The notes beneath the pieces were generated by a model that saw only the letters and a program-made list of their open reading frames with translations, was not told where the DNA came from and made no database searches. 64,000 bases of DNA from positions 45,520-109,519 of the forward strand of contig JAQYVX010000012.1 in NCBI GenBank assembly GCA_030145305.1. The letters run 5' to 3'. Each line of letters opens with the position of its first letter. Positions within the stretch are counted from its first letter, which is position 1. The DNA comes from Halarcobacter sp. GTDB taxonomy: Bacteria > Campylobacterota > Campylobacteria > Campylobacterales > Arcobacteraceae. This document shows positions 44,646 through 52,845 of this stretch, piece after piece. The translations under genes were made by a program, and so were the position numbers.

Positions 44646-45426
44646 TACTTACAAACCTTTTTATTTTATCATCAAAATAAATAGCCTCAATTCTCATATT
44701 TTCAAACTCTTTTAAAAAATCATAAATACTTTTCTTGTTTTTTGCATTTAAATTTATAATTATTCTTGCATTTTTAATATTCAAAGAATTTAGAAATACC
44801 CTTTTCTCTTTTGATTTTTCATATATGTTCAAAATATAACTTGATAGAAAGGTAAATTTTTTATTGATTTTTATTCGTTCTGTATTATTTTTTAAGCTAA
44901 GAATTTCATTTGTATTATTAGGATTGTTTACTTGGTAATAATTATAAAAATAAAGAAGTACGCAAATAAAAAGTAAATAAGTTAAATAGTATCTAAAAAG
45001 TTTTGATTTTATTGGCTTTATAAAAGTATGATTATTCTTTTTTTTAGTATTAAAAACTACATCTTCTTTATATGTAACTTTAATTTCATTGATAAAAAGA
45101 TTTTCTTTTATAAATACTTTTATTTCATTTAAATTAAAATCATTTTTTATTTCTTGATAATAGTAGAGTTTTCCCTCTTTATATATGGCAAAAAAAGTAT
45201 CAAAAATAAATAATTCATTTTCTACATTTGAATTAAATAAAAAAGGTTTTATAAGTTTTTCTTCAAAGAGTATTATCTGATAAGAGCCAAGTGGCTTTAT
45301 ATAACTTTGATAAAGAGTACTATTTTTATTAAGTTTATACTTCTCAAAATCTATATTTGTAAGTATAAATTTTTCTAAATATTTAGTATTTATAGTAGTA
45401 GAAGATTTTATATCAAAGATTTTAAT
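44617..45426 (-). CDS. PilN/GspL-like bitopic membrane protein without ATG/GTG/TTG near its start (probable ATT start)
   Basis: Translating the minus strand gives one unbroken frame from just after a stop at 45436-45438 to TAG at 44617. Its first usable standard start is TTG at 44830, after about 199 codons. AAAGG stands six bases before ATT at 45424-45426, which would begin XKIFDIKSS, much like the ATPase start MKIFDEII. The 269-residue product has a soluble domain (1-140), one membrane helix near 152-172 (YYLTYLLFICVLLYFYNYY) and a 95-residue tail. This is the topology of GspL/PilN-type proteins. It heads the secretion cluster, 100 bases after era. An alternative is a decayed start codon. 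Similarity to named families is weak. Confidence 0.6.
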   Translation of the reverse strand: MKIFDIKSSTTINTKYLEKFILTNIDFEKYKLNKNSTLYQSYIKPLGSYQIILFEEKLIKPFLFNSNVENELFIFDTFFAIYKEGKLYYYQEIKNDFNLNEIKVFIKENLFINEIKVTYKEDVVFNTKKKNNHTFIKPIKSKLFRYYLTYLLFICVLLYFYNYYQVNNPNNTNEILSLKNNTERIKINKKFTFLSSYILNIYEKSKEKRVFLNSLNIKNARIIINLNAKNKKSIYDFLKEFENMRIEAIYFDDKIKRFVSNASFKIHRR

Positions 45427-45526
45427 AATAAGCCTTTATATTTTTTAATAAAGTATCTTATTATTTTTATCTTTTGATATAAATTAATTATATATGAAAT
45501 TTAATTATTTTTTAATATTTAAAATA

Positions 45527-46411
45527 TTAGAAAGTAACGTCATATCCTAATTCTTTAAGTCCTTGTTTGTTCTTAGTCCAGCCTTTTTTAATCGAAACAA
45601 AAAGTTCTAAATAACATTTTCTACCTGTTAATTTTTCTATTTTTTCTCTAGCATCTTTTCCAATACGTTTAATAGCTGTTGCACCTTTTCCAATAATCAT
45701 ACCTTTTTGAGTACTTTTTTGAACAATAATTGTTGCTTTTACAACATCTAAATCATGTTTCTCTTCAACTTTATTAATTAGGACATCAGTTTCATATGGA
45801 ATTTCATCAGAAATATTATCAAAAATTGATTCTCTGATAAATTCTTTAAAAATATCTCTCATATGTTCAGTAGTCATAATTTCAGTATCATATAAATATG
45901 GGTGAACAGGTAAATGCTCTTCAACAACATCCAAAATATCTGACTGTTTTGTTTGTTTTAAAATTGATACAGGAATAATAGCTTCATATTTATCAGCATA
46001 TTCTTCATACTCTTTTATTTTTTCTAACACTTCATTATTTGTTACATTATCAATTTTTGTAAGTAAAAGTAAATGTTTTGTATTCTTTTTATTTTTTTCT
46101 AAGAAACTTTCATAATGGGTTACTTTATCGGTAACAGGAGCTAAAAATAAAATTAAATCACAATCACCAATTGCTTTTAAAGCTTCATCTAGCATAAACT
46201 GATTAAGTAATTTTTCTGTTTCATGAAGTCCTGGAGTATCTACAAATACCATTTGTGCTTCATTGTGCATTACAATAATATTTGATCTTTTTCTTGTAGC
46301 ATTTGCTTTATGTGAAACCATTGCAATTTTTTCACCAACTAGCCAATTTAATAGAGAACTTTTCCCTGCGTTAGGACGACCTACAACTGAAACATAACCA
46401 CACTTACTCAT
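45527..46411 (-). CDS. era: GTPase Era
   Basis: A 294-residue essential GTPase binding 16S rRNA during 30S maturation. The G1 motif GRPNAGKSSLLN lies near residues 11-22, G3 DTPGLHE near 58-64, G4 LTKID near 117-121, and a C-terminal KH domain near 205-285 contains GMIIGKGATAIKRIGKDAR near 237-255. It is preceded by a leader of about 120 bases that can form three hairpins and by a TATAAT promoter box at the end of comM, so era has its own promoter. Confidence 0.96.
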   Translation of the reverse strand: MSKCGYVSVVGRPNAGKSSLLNWLVGEKIAMVSHKANATRKRSNIIVMHNEAQMVFVDTPGLHETEKLLNQFMLDEALKAIGDCDLILFLAPVTDKVTHYESFLEKNKKNTKHLLLLTKIDNVTNNEVLEKIKEYEEYADKYEAIIPVSILKQTKQSDILDVVEEHLPVHPYLYDTEIMTTEHMRDIFKEFIRESIFDNISDEIPYETDVLINKVEEKHDLDVVKATIIVQKSTQKGMIIGKGATAIKRIGKDAREKIEKLTGRKCYLELFVSIKKGWTKNKQGLKELGYDVTF

Positions 46412-46426
46412 TTTTATCCTTAAAAT

Positions 46427-46535
46427 GTCCCATTTTTAGGGACCTGAATTTTATCTACTTTGTAAGAGGATAGAAAAACTATCTTTTAAGTAGGAAAACA
46501 CTAAAAGGGTATGAATACTCCCTTGTGTCTTTGTT
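46427..46535 (-). promoter_or_regulatory. Structured 5' leader of era (three hairpins)
   Basis: Read on the minus strand, the predicted transcript can form three hairpins. H1 pairs 46525-46531 with 46495-46501 (one G-U), with an inner AAGGG/CCCTT stem. H2 pairs 46488-46493 with 46455-46460, enclosing a GATAG/CTATC stem at 46469-46483. H3 is a GTCCC/GGGAC stem at 46427-46443 that ends about 10 bases before the AAGGA ribosome site. No known riboswitch class is recognised. It could be a leader regulator, or a small RNA partly serving as comM's downstream terminator. Confidence 0.5.
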
Positions 46536-46541
46536 GTGCGC

Positions 46542-46547
46542 ATTATA
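46542..46547 (-). promoter_or_regulatory. Extended -10 promoter of era
   Basis: On the minus strand the sequence TGATATAATGCGCA has a perfect TATAAT with an upstream TG (extended -10). It lies 131 bases ahead of the era start and just past the comM stop, giving a transcription start near 46535. Confidence 0.6.
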
Positions 46548-46562
46548 TCACAATCAAGCTAC

Positions 46563-48062
46563 TTATCTTCTTCTATAACTTAAAGCCTCCAATAGATGGG
46601 CTTTTTCTATATTTGCAGAATTTGTTAAATCAGCAATTGTTCTTGAAACTTTTAACACTTTATTTCTACTTCTAAAAGACAAATTAAAATTTTGTGTTGC
46701 TTTTTCTAATATTAATTCTGATTCATCATTTAAAATACAGTATTTTGAAATATCTTCATCATTTAACTTTCCATTTAACTCTTTTTGCCCTCTTAGCATT
46801 TGCAATTTAAAAGCTGAAATAACTTTTTCATGAACCTCTTTTGAACTTATTGTTGCTTTATCATTTATATCTGTTTCATTCATAATTATATACAGATCAA
46901 TTCTGTCTAAAAAAGGTTCAGATAAACGATTTTTGTACCTTTTAATTTCTAAGTCATTACATCTACATGAGTTATTTTTAGATAATAGGTTTCCACAAGG
47001 ACAGGGATTCATTGCACTTACAAATAAAAATTTTGTATCATACAAAATCTTACTATTTGCTCTACTAACTAATAATTTATAATCTTCCAAAGGTTCTCTT
47101 AATGCTTCTAATATAGCACTAGAAAAATGAGGTAATTCGTCTAAAAATAAGATGCCATTATTTGCAAGGGCAACTTCACCTAGGCTTGTTCCACCAATAA
47201 TCGAAGCTCTTGAAGAGGTACAATGAGGAGAACGCCAAACTCTTCTTGGTTTAAAATCAGGCTCTTTTAAATCTAAAGCCTGTAGTTTTGCAATATCAAG
47301 TATTTCATGTAAACTCATAGGTGGCATAACAAAACTTAGTCTTTTTGCAAGCATACTTTTCCCACAACCAGGACTTCCTTCAAGTAAAATATTATGATTT
47401 CCTGCAACTGCAATTAAAGCTGCTTTTTTTGCATTTTCTTGACCTTTTATATCTTTAAAATCATGAATATATTCTTTTATAAAATAAAACTCTTTTCCAT
47501 TTATATTTATTTTTTCATGATTTGATTCTTCTTTTTCATATACAAATCTGCTTTTATCATTTGTTCTAAAAAACTCTATTGCTTCAAGTAAATTTCTAAC
47601 ACTATATATTTTTATATTAGGAATTTTGGATATTTTTTTAGCACTTCGTTCACAAACTAAAACATTTTTTATTAGATTTTGTTTTGCAAGAGATAAAATT
47701 ATAGGAAAAATTTGACTACTATCTTTTATTTCTCCATTTAAAGATAATTCTCCAAAGATATGAAACTCTTTGAAATCAATTTTTTTCTCTTCATATAGGG
47801 ATATTAAAAGTGCAATTGGTAAATCAAAATGTGTTCCAGTTTTTTTTATTTCACTAGGACTTAAATTTATAGTAATTTTTTTGGGAGGGAATTTAAATTC
47901 ATTTGTCAAAAGTGCTGATTTTACTCTGTCTTTTGATTCTTGTATATTATTTGAAGCAAGACCAACTATTGTAAAGCTTGGTAAACCTTTTGTAAAGGTA
48001 CTTTCAACACTAACTTCTTTTGCATCAATGTCATTTATTGTTGCTGATTTTATGATTTTCAT
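46563..48062 (-). CDS. comM: YifB/ComM-family Mg-chelatase-like AAA+ protein
   Basis: A 499-residue protein with an N-terminal Lon-substrate-like domain (residues 1-165), an AAA+ core with Walker A LLEGSPGCGKSMLAKRLS near 229-246 and Walker B NNGILFLDELPHF near 306-318, the cysteine-rich CPCGNLLSKNNSCRC near 355-369, and a C-terminal MgCh_C domain. ComM-type helicases drive branch migration of incoming single-stranded DNA in natural transformation. That fits the secretion/competence-like cluster 1.1 kb downstream, with era in between. Confidence 0.9.
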   Translation of the reverse strand: MKIIKSATINDIDAKEVSVESTFTKGLPSFTIVGLASNNIQESKDRVKSALLTNEFKFPPKKITINLSPSEIKKTGTHFDLPIALLISLYEEKKIDFKEFHIFGELSLNGEIKDSSQIFPIILSLAKQNLIKNVLVCERSAKKISKIPNIKIYSVRNLLEAIEFFRTNDKSRFVYEKEESNHEKININGKEFYFIKEYIHDFKDIKGQENAKKAALIAVAGNHNILLEGSPGCGKSMLAKRLSFVMPPMSLHEILDIAKLQALDLKEPDFKPRRVWRSPHCTSSRASIIGGTSLGEVALANNGILFLDELPHFSSAILEALREPLEDYKLLVSRANSKILYDTKFLFVSAMNPCPCGNLLSKNNSCRCNDLEIKRYKNRLSEPFLDRIDLYIIMNETDINDKATISSKEVHEKVISAFKLQMLRGQKELNGKLNDEDISKYCILNDESELILEKATQNFNLSFRSRNKVLKVSRTIADLTNSANIEKAHLLEALSYRRR

Positions 48063-48187
48063 TTAAACTCTTTTAATAATTTTATAAATTATATAAAAGA
48101 ACTTATTAAAGCAAGATTTTTTATACTTAATAGTATGAGTTTAAAAAGTAGAAAAAAGAAGTTATTCTAAGTAAAATAAAGAATAGT

Positions 48188-48225
48188 GGTTAAAGGAAAA
48201 GAAGTCTATGACTTCTGTTTTAACC
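48188..48225 (-). terminator. Terminator overlapping the def stop codon
   Basis: On the minus strand AGAAGTC (48210-48216) pairs with GACTTCT (48200-48206), and outer arms GGTTAAA (48219-48225) and TTTAACC (48188-48194) also pair. The hairpin covers the def stop codon (48206-48208), and a T-run lies within the descending arm. It would close the tig-clpP-def transcript. Confidence 0.6.
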
Positions 48226-48724
48226 TTTTTTTCCACTCTTTCTCAAACTTCTTTCTTTTTATAACAGATAAATTTTCAATAAAAAGATGTCCAGCTAAAT
48301 GTTCCATTTCATGTTGCCAAGCAACAGCTAAAAAGTCTTCAGCTTCCATTGTTTGCTTTTCACCATTTCTGTTAAAATATTCTACAATAATATGTTGTGC
48401 TCTTTTAATTTCTTCATTAAATCCAGGAACACTAAGACAGCCTTCCAAAAATAATTGGCTTCCATCTTTGTGAGTAATTACAGGATTAATTGCTTCAATT
48501 AAATTTTCTTTTTCTTGAATATCTTCTTCCTCACTTGGAAGATTAATAATTAAGACATTTAGCGGAATCCCAACTTGAATAGCAGCAAGACCTACTCCAT
48601 TTTCAACAATCATTGTATCGTACATGTCATCTAAAAGCGTGTGAAGTTCAGAATCGAACTTCACTACGTCTTTAGACTTTGTTCTAAGTAGTTTATTTGG
48701 ATATGTAATAACTTCTCTAATCAT
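48206..48724 (-). CDS. def: Peptide deformylase
   Basis: A 172-residue iron-dependent enzyme removing the N-formyl group from new proteins. The three family motifs are seen: GVGLAAIQVG near residues 43-52, EGCLSVPG near 94-101 with the metal Cys, and WQHEMEHLAGHLF near 135-147 with the two metal His and catalytic Glu. It lies 8 bases after clpP in a tig-clpP-def run, a common order in Campylobacterota that puts nascent-chain processing genes together. Confidence 0.96.
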   Translation of the reverse strand: MIREVITYPNKLLRTKSKDVVKFDSELHTLLDDMYDTMIVENGVGLAAIQVGIPLNVLIINLPSEEEDIQEKENLIEAINPVITHKDGSQLFLEGCLSVPGFNEEIKRAQHIIVEYFNRNGEKQTMEAEDFLAVAWQHEMEHLAGHLFIENLSVIKRKKFEKEWKKRLKQKS

Positions 48725-48732
48725 TGTAATCT

Positions 48733-49317
48733 TTACTTATGGTTTGTAATTACTTCATCAATTAGACCATATGAACAAGCTTCACTTGCACTCATAAAGT
48801 TGTCTCTCTCTGTATCATTTGCAATAGTTTCAATGCTTTTTCCAGTTTGTTCTGCAATCATTGCATTTAAACTGTCTTTCATTCTTTGAATCTCTTTAGC
48901 TTGAATCTGAATATCAGTTGATTGCCCTTGAGCCCCACCTGATGGTTGGTGAATCATAATTCTAGAGTTAGGAAGAGAATATCTCTTACCTTTAACTCCA
49001 GCTGATAATAAAAATGCTCCCATTGAAGCAGCTTGACCTATACAAATAGTACAAACATCAGGTTTAATATAATTCATAGTGTCATATATAGACATACCAC
49101 TAGTAATTACTCCACCTGGAGAGTTTATATAAAGGTAGATATCTTTATCTGGATCTTCTGCTTCTAAGAAAAGTAATTGAGCAACAATTGTTGATGCTAC
49201 TTGATCATTTACTTCTCCACTTAACATAATAATTCTATCTTTTAGAAGTCTTGAATAAATATCATAACTTCTCTCACCTCTTCCACTTTTTTCAACTACG
49301 TATGGTATATAACTCAT
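48733..49317 (-). CDS. clpP: ATP-dependent Clp protease proteolytic subunit
   Basis: A 194-residue ClpP of usual length. The catalytic Ser sits in [13 protein letters not shown] near residues 92-104, His in [13 protein letters not shown] near 120-132 and Asp near 172 in TERDNFMSA. The N-terminus has the [19 protein letters not shown] form that loops out to meet ClpX/ClpA. It lies between tig (20-base gap) and def on the minus strand. Confidence 0.97.
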   Translation of the reverse strand: MSYIPYVVEKSGRGERSYDIYSRLLKDRIIMLSGEVNDQVASTIVAQLLFLEAEDPDKDIYLYINSPGGVITSGMSIYDTMNYIKPDVCTICIGQAASMGAFLLSAGVKGKRYSLPNSRIMIHQPSGGAQGQSTDIQIQAKEIQRMKDSLNAMIAEQTGKSIETIANDTERDNFMSASEACSYGLIDEVITNHK

Positions 49318-49337
49318 TTTTTATCCTATTATAAGGT

Positions 49338-50639
49338 TTATTTTCCTAATTTTTCGTCTAATAATTTAGTGATAACTTTATCTTCAATCATTGACATTTT
49401 AATCGCAGGTAAATATCCAGCATCTTGGTATTGTTTTAATACATCTTGTGGATTTTGACCCATTTGCATTGCTTCATAGTAAATTACTTGAGTAACTTCT
49501 TGATCGTTAACTTCAACACCTTCAGCTTTTGCTAAAGCATCAACAATAAATGTAGCTTTTACAGATTTTTCTGCATCTTCTCTAAGCTCATCTCTCATAG
49601 TTTCAACTTTAGATTCGTTTTCTTGTAATTCTTTAATCTCTTCTTCTTTCATTGCTCTTACTTTATTGTTAAGTGTAAAGTTAATCTCTTGATCAACAAC
49701 ACTTGCAGGTAATGCAAAGTTTAAAGTTTCAACTAATTTATCTAAATAAGCAGGTTTTAACTCATCTCTATAATAAGTTCCCTTAGCTTCATTTTTCATT
49801 TGTTCTTCAAGTTTAGCTTTTAATGTTTCAACTGTAGCACCCTCTTCACCAGGTAACATTTTTGCAGCGAACTCATCATTTATTTCAGCTTTACCTTTTT
49901 CTTGAATTTCATGTAAAGTTACTTTAAATACAGCTTCTTTACCAGCTAAATCTTTTGATTGATATTCAGCAGGGAAAGTAACAGTAATGTCTTTTTGTTC
50001 TTCATATTTCATTCCAATAACTTGCTCTTCAAATCCTGGGATAAAAGAGTTAGAACCTATATGTAATGCATATTTCTCAGCTTTTCCACCTTCAAATGCA
50101 ACACCATCAACAAAACCTTCAAAATCAATAAGAGCATGATCTTGGTCTTTAACCATTCTTTTTCTAGCAATTTTTACTAAAGGTGCAGATGAATTAGCCA
50201 TTTCTTCTAATCTAGCATCAACATCTTCTGCATTAACAGCTTTGTCTTCAACTTCAGGAACTAATGCTTTATAATCACCTAAATCAACATTTGGTTTACA
50301 AGCTACTTTTACTTCAAATTCAATTGAACCATCATCATTTTTGTCATATTTAGAGAAAGTTGGTTCTCCAACAATATCTTCATTTTTAATATCTAATTCT
50401 TTTAAACCATCAGCAAGGATAGCTCTTAAAGCTTCACCTTCTGCATCTTCTGTTAATTTATCAGCATATCTTTGTTTTACTACAGCAACAGGTACTTTAC
50501 CTTTTCTGAATCCTTGAATATCCATTGTTTTAGCAGCTTCTTTAGCTACCTTGTCTAAGTTTTTTTCAATAACTTCTGCTGAAATTGTTGAACTAATTAC
50601 AGCGTTGGCATCATCGACTCTATTTGCATTAAATTCCAT
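49338..50639 (-). CDS. tig: Trigger factor
   Basis: A 433-residue ribosome-bound chaperone and prolyl isomerase. The N-terminal ribosome-binding domain has GFRKGKVPVAVVKQRY near residues 44-59 (the GFRxGxxP signature). The FKBP-like PPIase domain covers about 150-240 (DQDHALIDFEGFVDGVAFEG near 163-182), and the rest is the helical substrate-cradling domain. It is the first gene of tig-clpP-def and is divergent from the Bat-like gene across 91 bases. Confidence 0.96.
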   Translation of the reverse strand: MEFNANRVDDANAVISSTISAEVIEKNLDKVAKEAAKTMDIQGFRKGKVPVAVVKQRYADKLTEDAEGEALRAILADGLKELDIKNEDIVGEPTFSKYDKNDDGSIEFEVKVACKPNVDLGDYKALVPEVEDKAVNAEDVDARLEEMANSSAPLVKIARKRMVKDQDHALIDFEGFVDGVAFEGGKAEKYALHIGSNSFIPGFEEQVIGMKYEEQKDITVTFPAEYQSKDLAGKEAVFKVTLHEIQEKGKAEINDEFAAKMLPGEEGATVETLKAKLEEQMKNEAKGTYYRDELKPAYLDKLVETLNFALPASVVDQEINFTLNNKVRAMKEEEIKELQENESKVETMRDELREDAEKSVKATFIVDALAKAEGVEVNDQEVTQVIYYEAMQMGQNPQDVLKQYQDAGYLPAIKMSMIEDKVITKLLDEKLGK

Positions 50640-50730
50640 TAAATCTACTCCGATTATTTTAATTTTAGTCGCAATTTTATCTAAAACTTACTAAAATACT
50701 GTTTATATTAAATAAAGTGGGTAAATCATA

Positions 50731-52530
50731 TTGCAATTTCTATACCAAAACGTTTTATATTTCATGTTTATTCCTATAATTTTATTAATGTTTTTAATAA
50801 TTACACAAAAAGATAGTTTTCAAAAACACTTTTCAGAAGAGACAATTAACAAATTATCTGTAGCAAATAAACATATGAGTAAAACTACTAGGAATATACT
50901 CTTTTTTATAGCCTTAATCTTGATGACAATAGCTCTTGCTAGACCTGTAGCTAATGAAAAAGATCATAGTTTTAAACAAGAAGTTAGTTCAATAGTTATA
51001 GCCATTGATGTTTCAAAATCAATGCTTGCAAATGACATTTACCCAAATCGACTAGCAATGGCTAAGCAAAAACTTCTTAAAATTATAGAAAATTCAAAAA
51101 AAAATGCTCTTGCTGTAATCTTATTTGCAAAATCATCTTTTATACTCTCTCCAATAACACAAGATTTTAATTCCTTAAAAATCTTAGTTGAAAACTTAGA
51201 TACAGGAATGAATTTTGATAATGGCTCAAATATCTTTTCAACTTTAGAAACAACAAATAAACTTTTAAAAGATTATAAGAATAAAAATTTAATACTTTTA
51301 AGTGATGGTGGGAATAGTAATACTTATGAAGAAGAGATTGAATACGCAAATAAAAATAATATAAATATTTATACAATTGCCCTAGCAACAAAAAAAGCCT
51401 CAGCTATAAAACTTGAAAATGGGGAATTCCTAACAAATAAAGATGGATCGATAGTAACCGTTGCTCTAAATGAAAACATAAAAAAATTAGGTCTTAATAC
51501 AAATGGAGGATATATTAATTTTTCTATTTCAAACGATGATATAAAACAAGTTTTAGCTGATATTGATAAAAAGTCTTCAAAAAAAGAGTTAGAGTCTAAA
51601 AAATTCAAAACATATACTGAATTATTTTATTATCCTTTAGCCTTGGCTATCTTTATACTTTTAATTTCTTTTTCATCACTACCAAAATTTTCTAATAAGT
51701 TATCCAGAAAAAAAATTATACCCTCTTTACTTTTTTTAACTCTATTAAATATTTCAACGGATTTAAAAGCACTTGAGTTTGATTTTCAAACAATTGAAAA
51801 AGCAAAAGAATCTTACAAAAACAAAGAGTATAAAAAAGCTAGCAAAAATTATGAAAAAGTTGCAAATACTGTGGAAGCTAAATATAATTTGGCAAATTCT
51901 CTTTATAAAGAAAAAAAATATAAAGAGGCTTTAAATCAATATAAAGAGGTAATTACCTCAAATCAAGACTTAGAATCAAAAAAATTACATAATATGGGTA
52001 ATGCTTATGTAAAACTAAATGATTTGGAAAATGCTAAAAAAATGTATGAAAATGCATTAAAAATAAAAGCAGATAAACAAACTAGAGAAAATCTTGAAAC
52101 CGTACAAAAAATATTAGATAAAACAAAAAAACAAAAAAACAAAAAAAATCAAGAAGAGAACAAAGAGGATAAAAAAGATAAAAAACAAGAAAACAAGGAG
52201 AAAGAACAAAATAAAAATAAAGAAGAGAATAAAGATAAACAAGATAAAAAGCAAGATTCTGAAAAAAATAAAGAACAAGACAAAAAAAACAAAGAAGACA
52301 AAAATAAAGATTCTAAAAAAGAACAAGAAAAGAAAAAACAACAAGAACAAAATAAAGAAAAAAGTCAAAATAAGCAAAAAACTTCACAACAAAAACAAGA
52401 AATAAAACCCCAAGAAATATCAGATTTAGAAGAAAAAAAATGGCTAGAAAAAATTCAAAATGGCAAAACACCAGTACTTTTAAAAAGAGCAGACACTAAA
52501 AAAGAAGATAATTCTACAAATCCTTGGTAA
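50731..52530 (+). CDS. Fused Bat-like protein: VWA domain, membrane helices and TPR region
   Basis: A 599-residue protein beginning at TTG after AGTGGG; an in-frame ATG 11 codons later is a possible alternative. Two membrane helices (about 10-26 and 55-74) precede a VWA domain (about 88-290) with the MIDAS IAIDVSKSMLAND near 92-104 and LLSDGGNS near 190-197. A third helix near 302-320 and a fourth near 330-345 follow, then TPR repeats (about 365-465: AKYNLANSLYKEKKYKEALNQ, quoted as 20-plus residue span by position) and a Lys/Glu/Asn/Gln tract near 470-565. This combines BatA/BatB with BatC, the aerotolerance proteins. The product is inner-membrane and periplasmic; its partner is unknown. Confidence 0.8.
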   Translation: MQFLYQNVLYFMFIPIILLMFLIITQKDSFQKHFSEETINKLSVANKHMSKTTRNILFFIALILMTIALARPVANEKDHSFKQEVSSIVIAIDVSKSMLANDIYPNRLAMAKQKLLKIIENSKKNALAVILFAKSSFILSPITQDFNSLKILVENLDTGMNFDNGSNIFSTLETTNKLLKDYKNKNLILLSDGGNSNTYEEEIEYANKNNINIYTIALATKKASAIKLENGEFLTNKDGSIVTVALNENIKKLGLNTNGGYINFSISNDDIKQVLADIDKKSSKKELESKKFKTYTELFYYPLALAIFILLISFSSLPKFSNKLSRKKIIPSLLFLTLLNISTDLKALEFDFQTIEKAKESYKNKEYKKASKNYEKVANTVEAKYNLANSLYKEKKYKEALNQYKEVITSNQDLESKKLHNMGNAYVKLNDLENAKKMYENALKIKADKQTRENLETVQKILDKTKKQKNKKNQEENKEDKKDKKQENKEKEQNKNKEENKDKQDKKQDSEKNKEQDKKNKEDKNKDSKKEQEKKKQQEQNKEKSQNKQKTSQQKQEIKPQEISDLEEKKWLEKIQNGKTPVLLKRADTKKEDNSTNPW

Positions 52531-52604
52531 AAAACCAATGCATAATTAATGCAAGTTCCTTAATACATTTAACAAATTTTTAACTAAAGAGTTATATACT
52601 TCAT

Positions 52605-52610
52605 TATAAT
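52605..52610 (+). promoter_or_regulatory. -10 box of the cytochrome bd operon
   Basis: TATAAT at 52605-52610 lies 23 bases before the TTG start of the DUF4492 gene, in the 102-base gap after the Bat-like gene. No clear -35 is seen. No FNR-type dyad was found in the gap. Confidence 0.45.
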
Positions 52611-52632
52611 ATTTAATTATAGGAATTATAAG

Positions 52633-52845
52633 TTGAACAAATTATATAATGTTTATGTTTTTTATAAAGAAGGTTTCTCTAACCTAACAGTAGGTAAGAC
52701 TCTATGGAAGATAGTGTTAATTAAACTTATTATAATTATTGGTTTTCTTAACTTTTATATATATGATAAAAGTATAGATACTGAGTATAAAACAACTGAC
52801 AAAAAAATAGATTATATATTAAAAAATCTTATACAGGAAAAATAA
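52633..52845 (+). CDS. DUF4492 small membrane protein
   Basis: A 70-residue protein with one membrane helix (about residues 25-43), starting at TTG with AGGA eight bases upstream. The opening YNVYVFYKEGFSNLTVGKTL near 5-24 is characteristic of DUF4492, a short protein found just ahead of cydA in Campylobacterota and Bacteroidetes. Its last base is shared with the cydA ATG (TAATG). It is presumably an assembly factor or extra subunit of cytochrome bd; no experiment is known to me. Confidence 0.8.
   Translation: MNKLYNVYVFYKEGFSNLTVGKTLWKIVLIKLIIIIGFLNFYIYDKSIDTEYKTTDKKIDYILKNLIQEK

Noticed and set aside
44617..44832. A stand-alone 71-residue gene beginning at TTG 44832
   Set aside because: The same frame is open for another 198 codons upstream, with a soluble domain and a membrane helix, so this is only the tail of a longer gene.
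52114..52377. Long Phe/Leu/Ile-rich open frame opposite the Bat-like gene
   Set aside because: It is the mirror of the Lys/Glu-rich low-complexity tract on the + strand, with no ribosome site or family features.
52120..52400. Repeat array or CRISPR-like structure
   Set aside because: The A-rich repetition reflects Lys/Glu/Asn/Gln codons; there are no constant repeats with unique spacers. No CRISPR array was seen anywhere.
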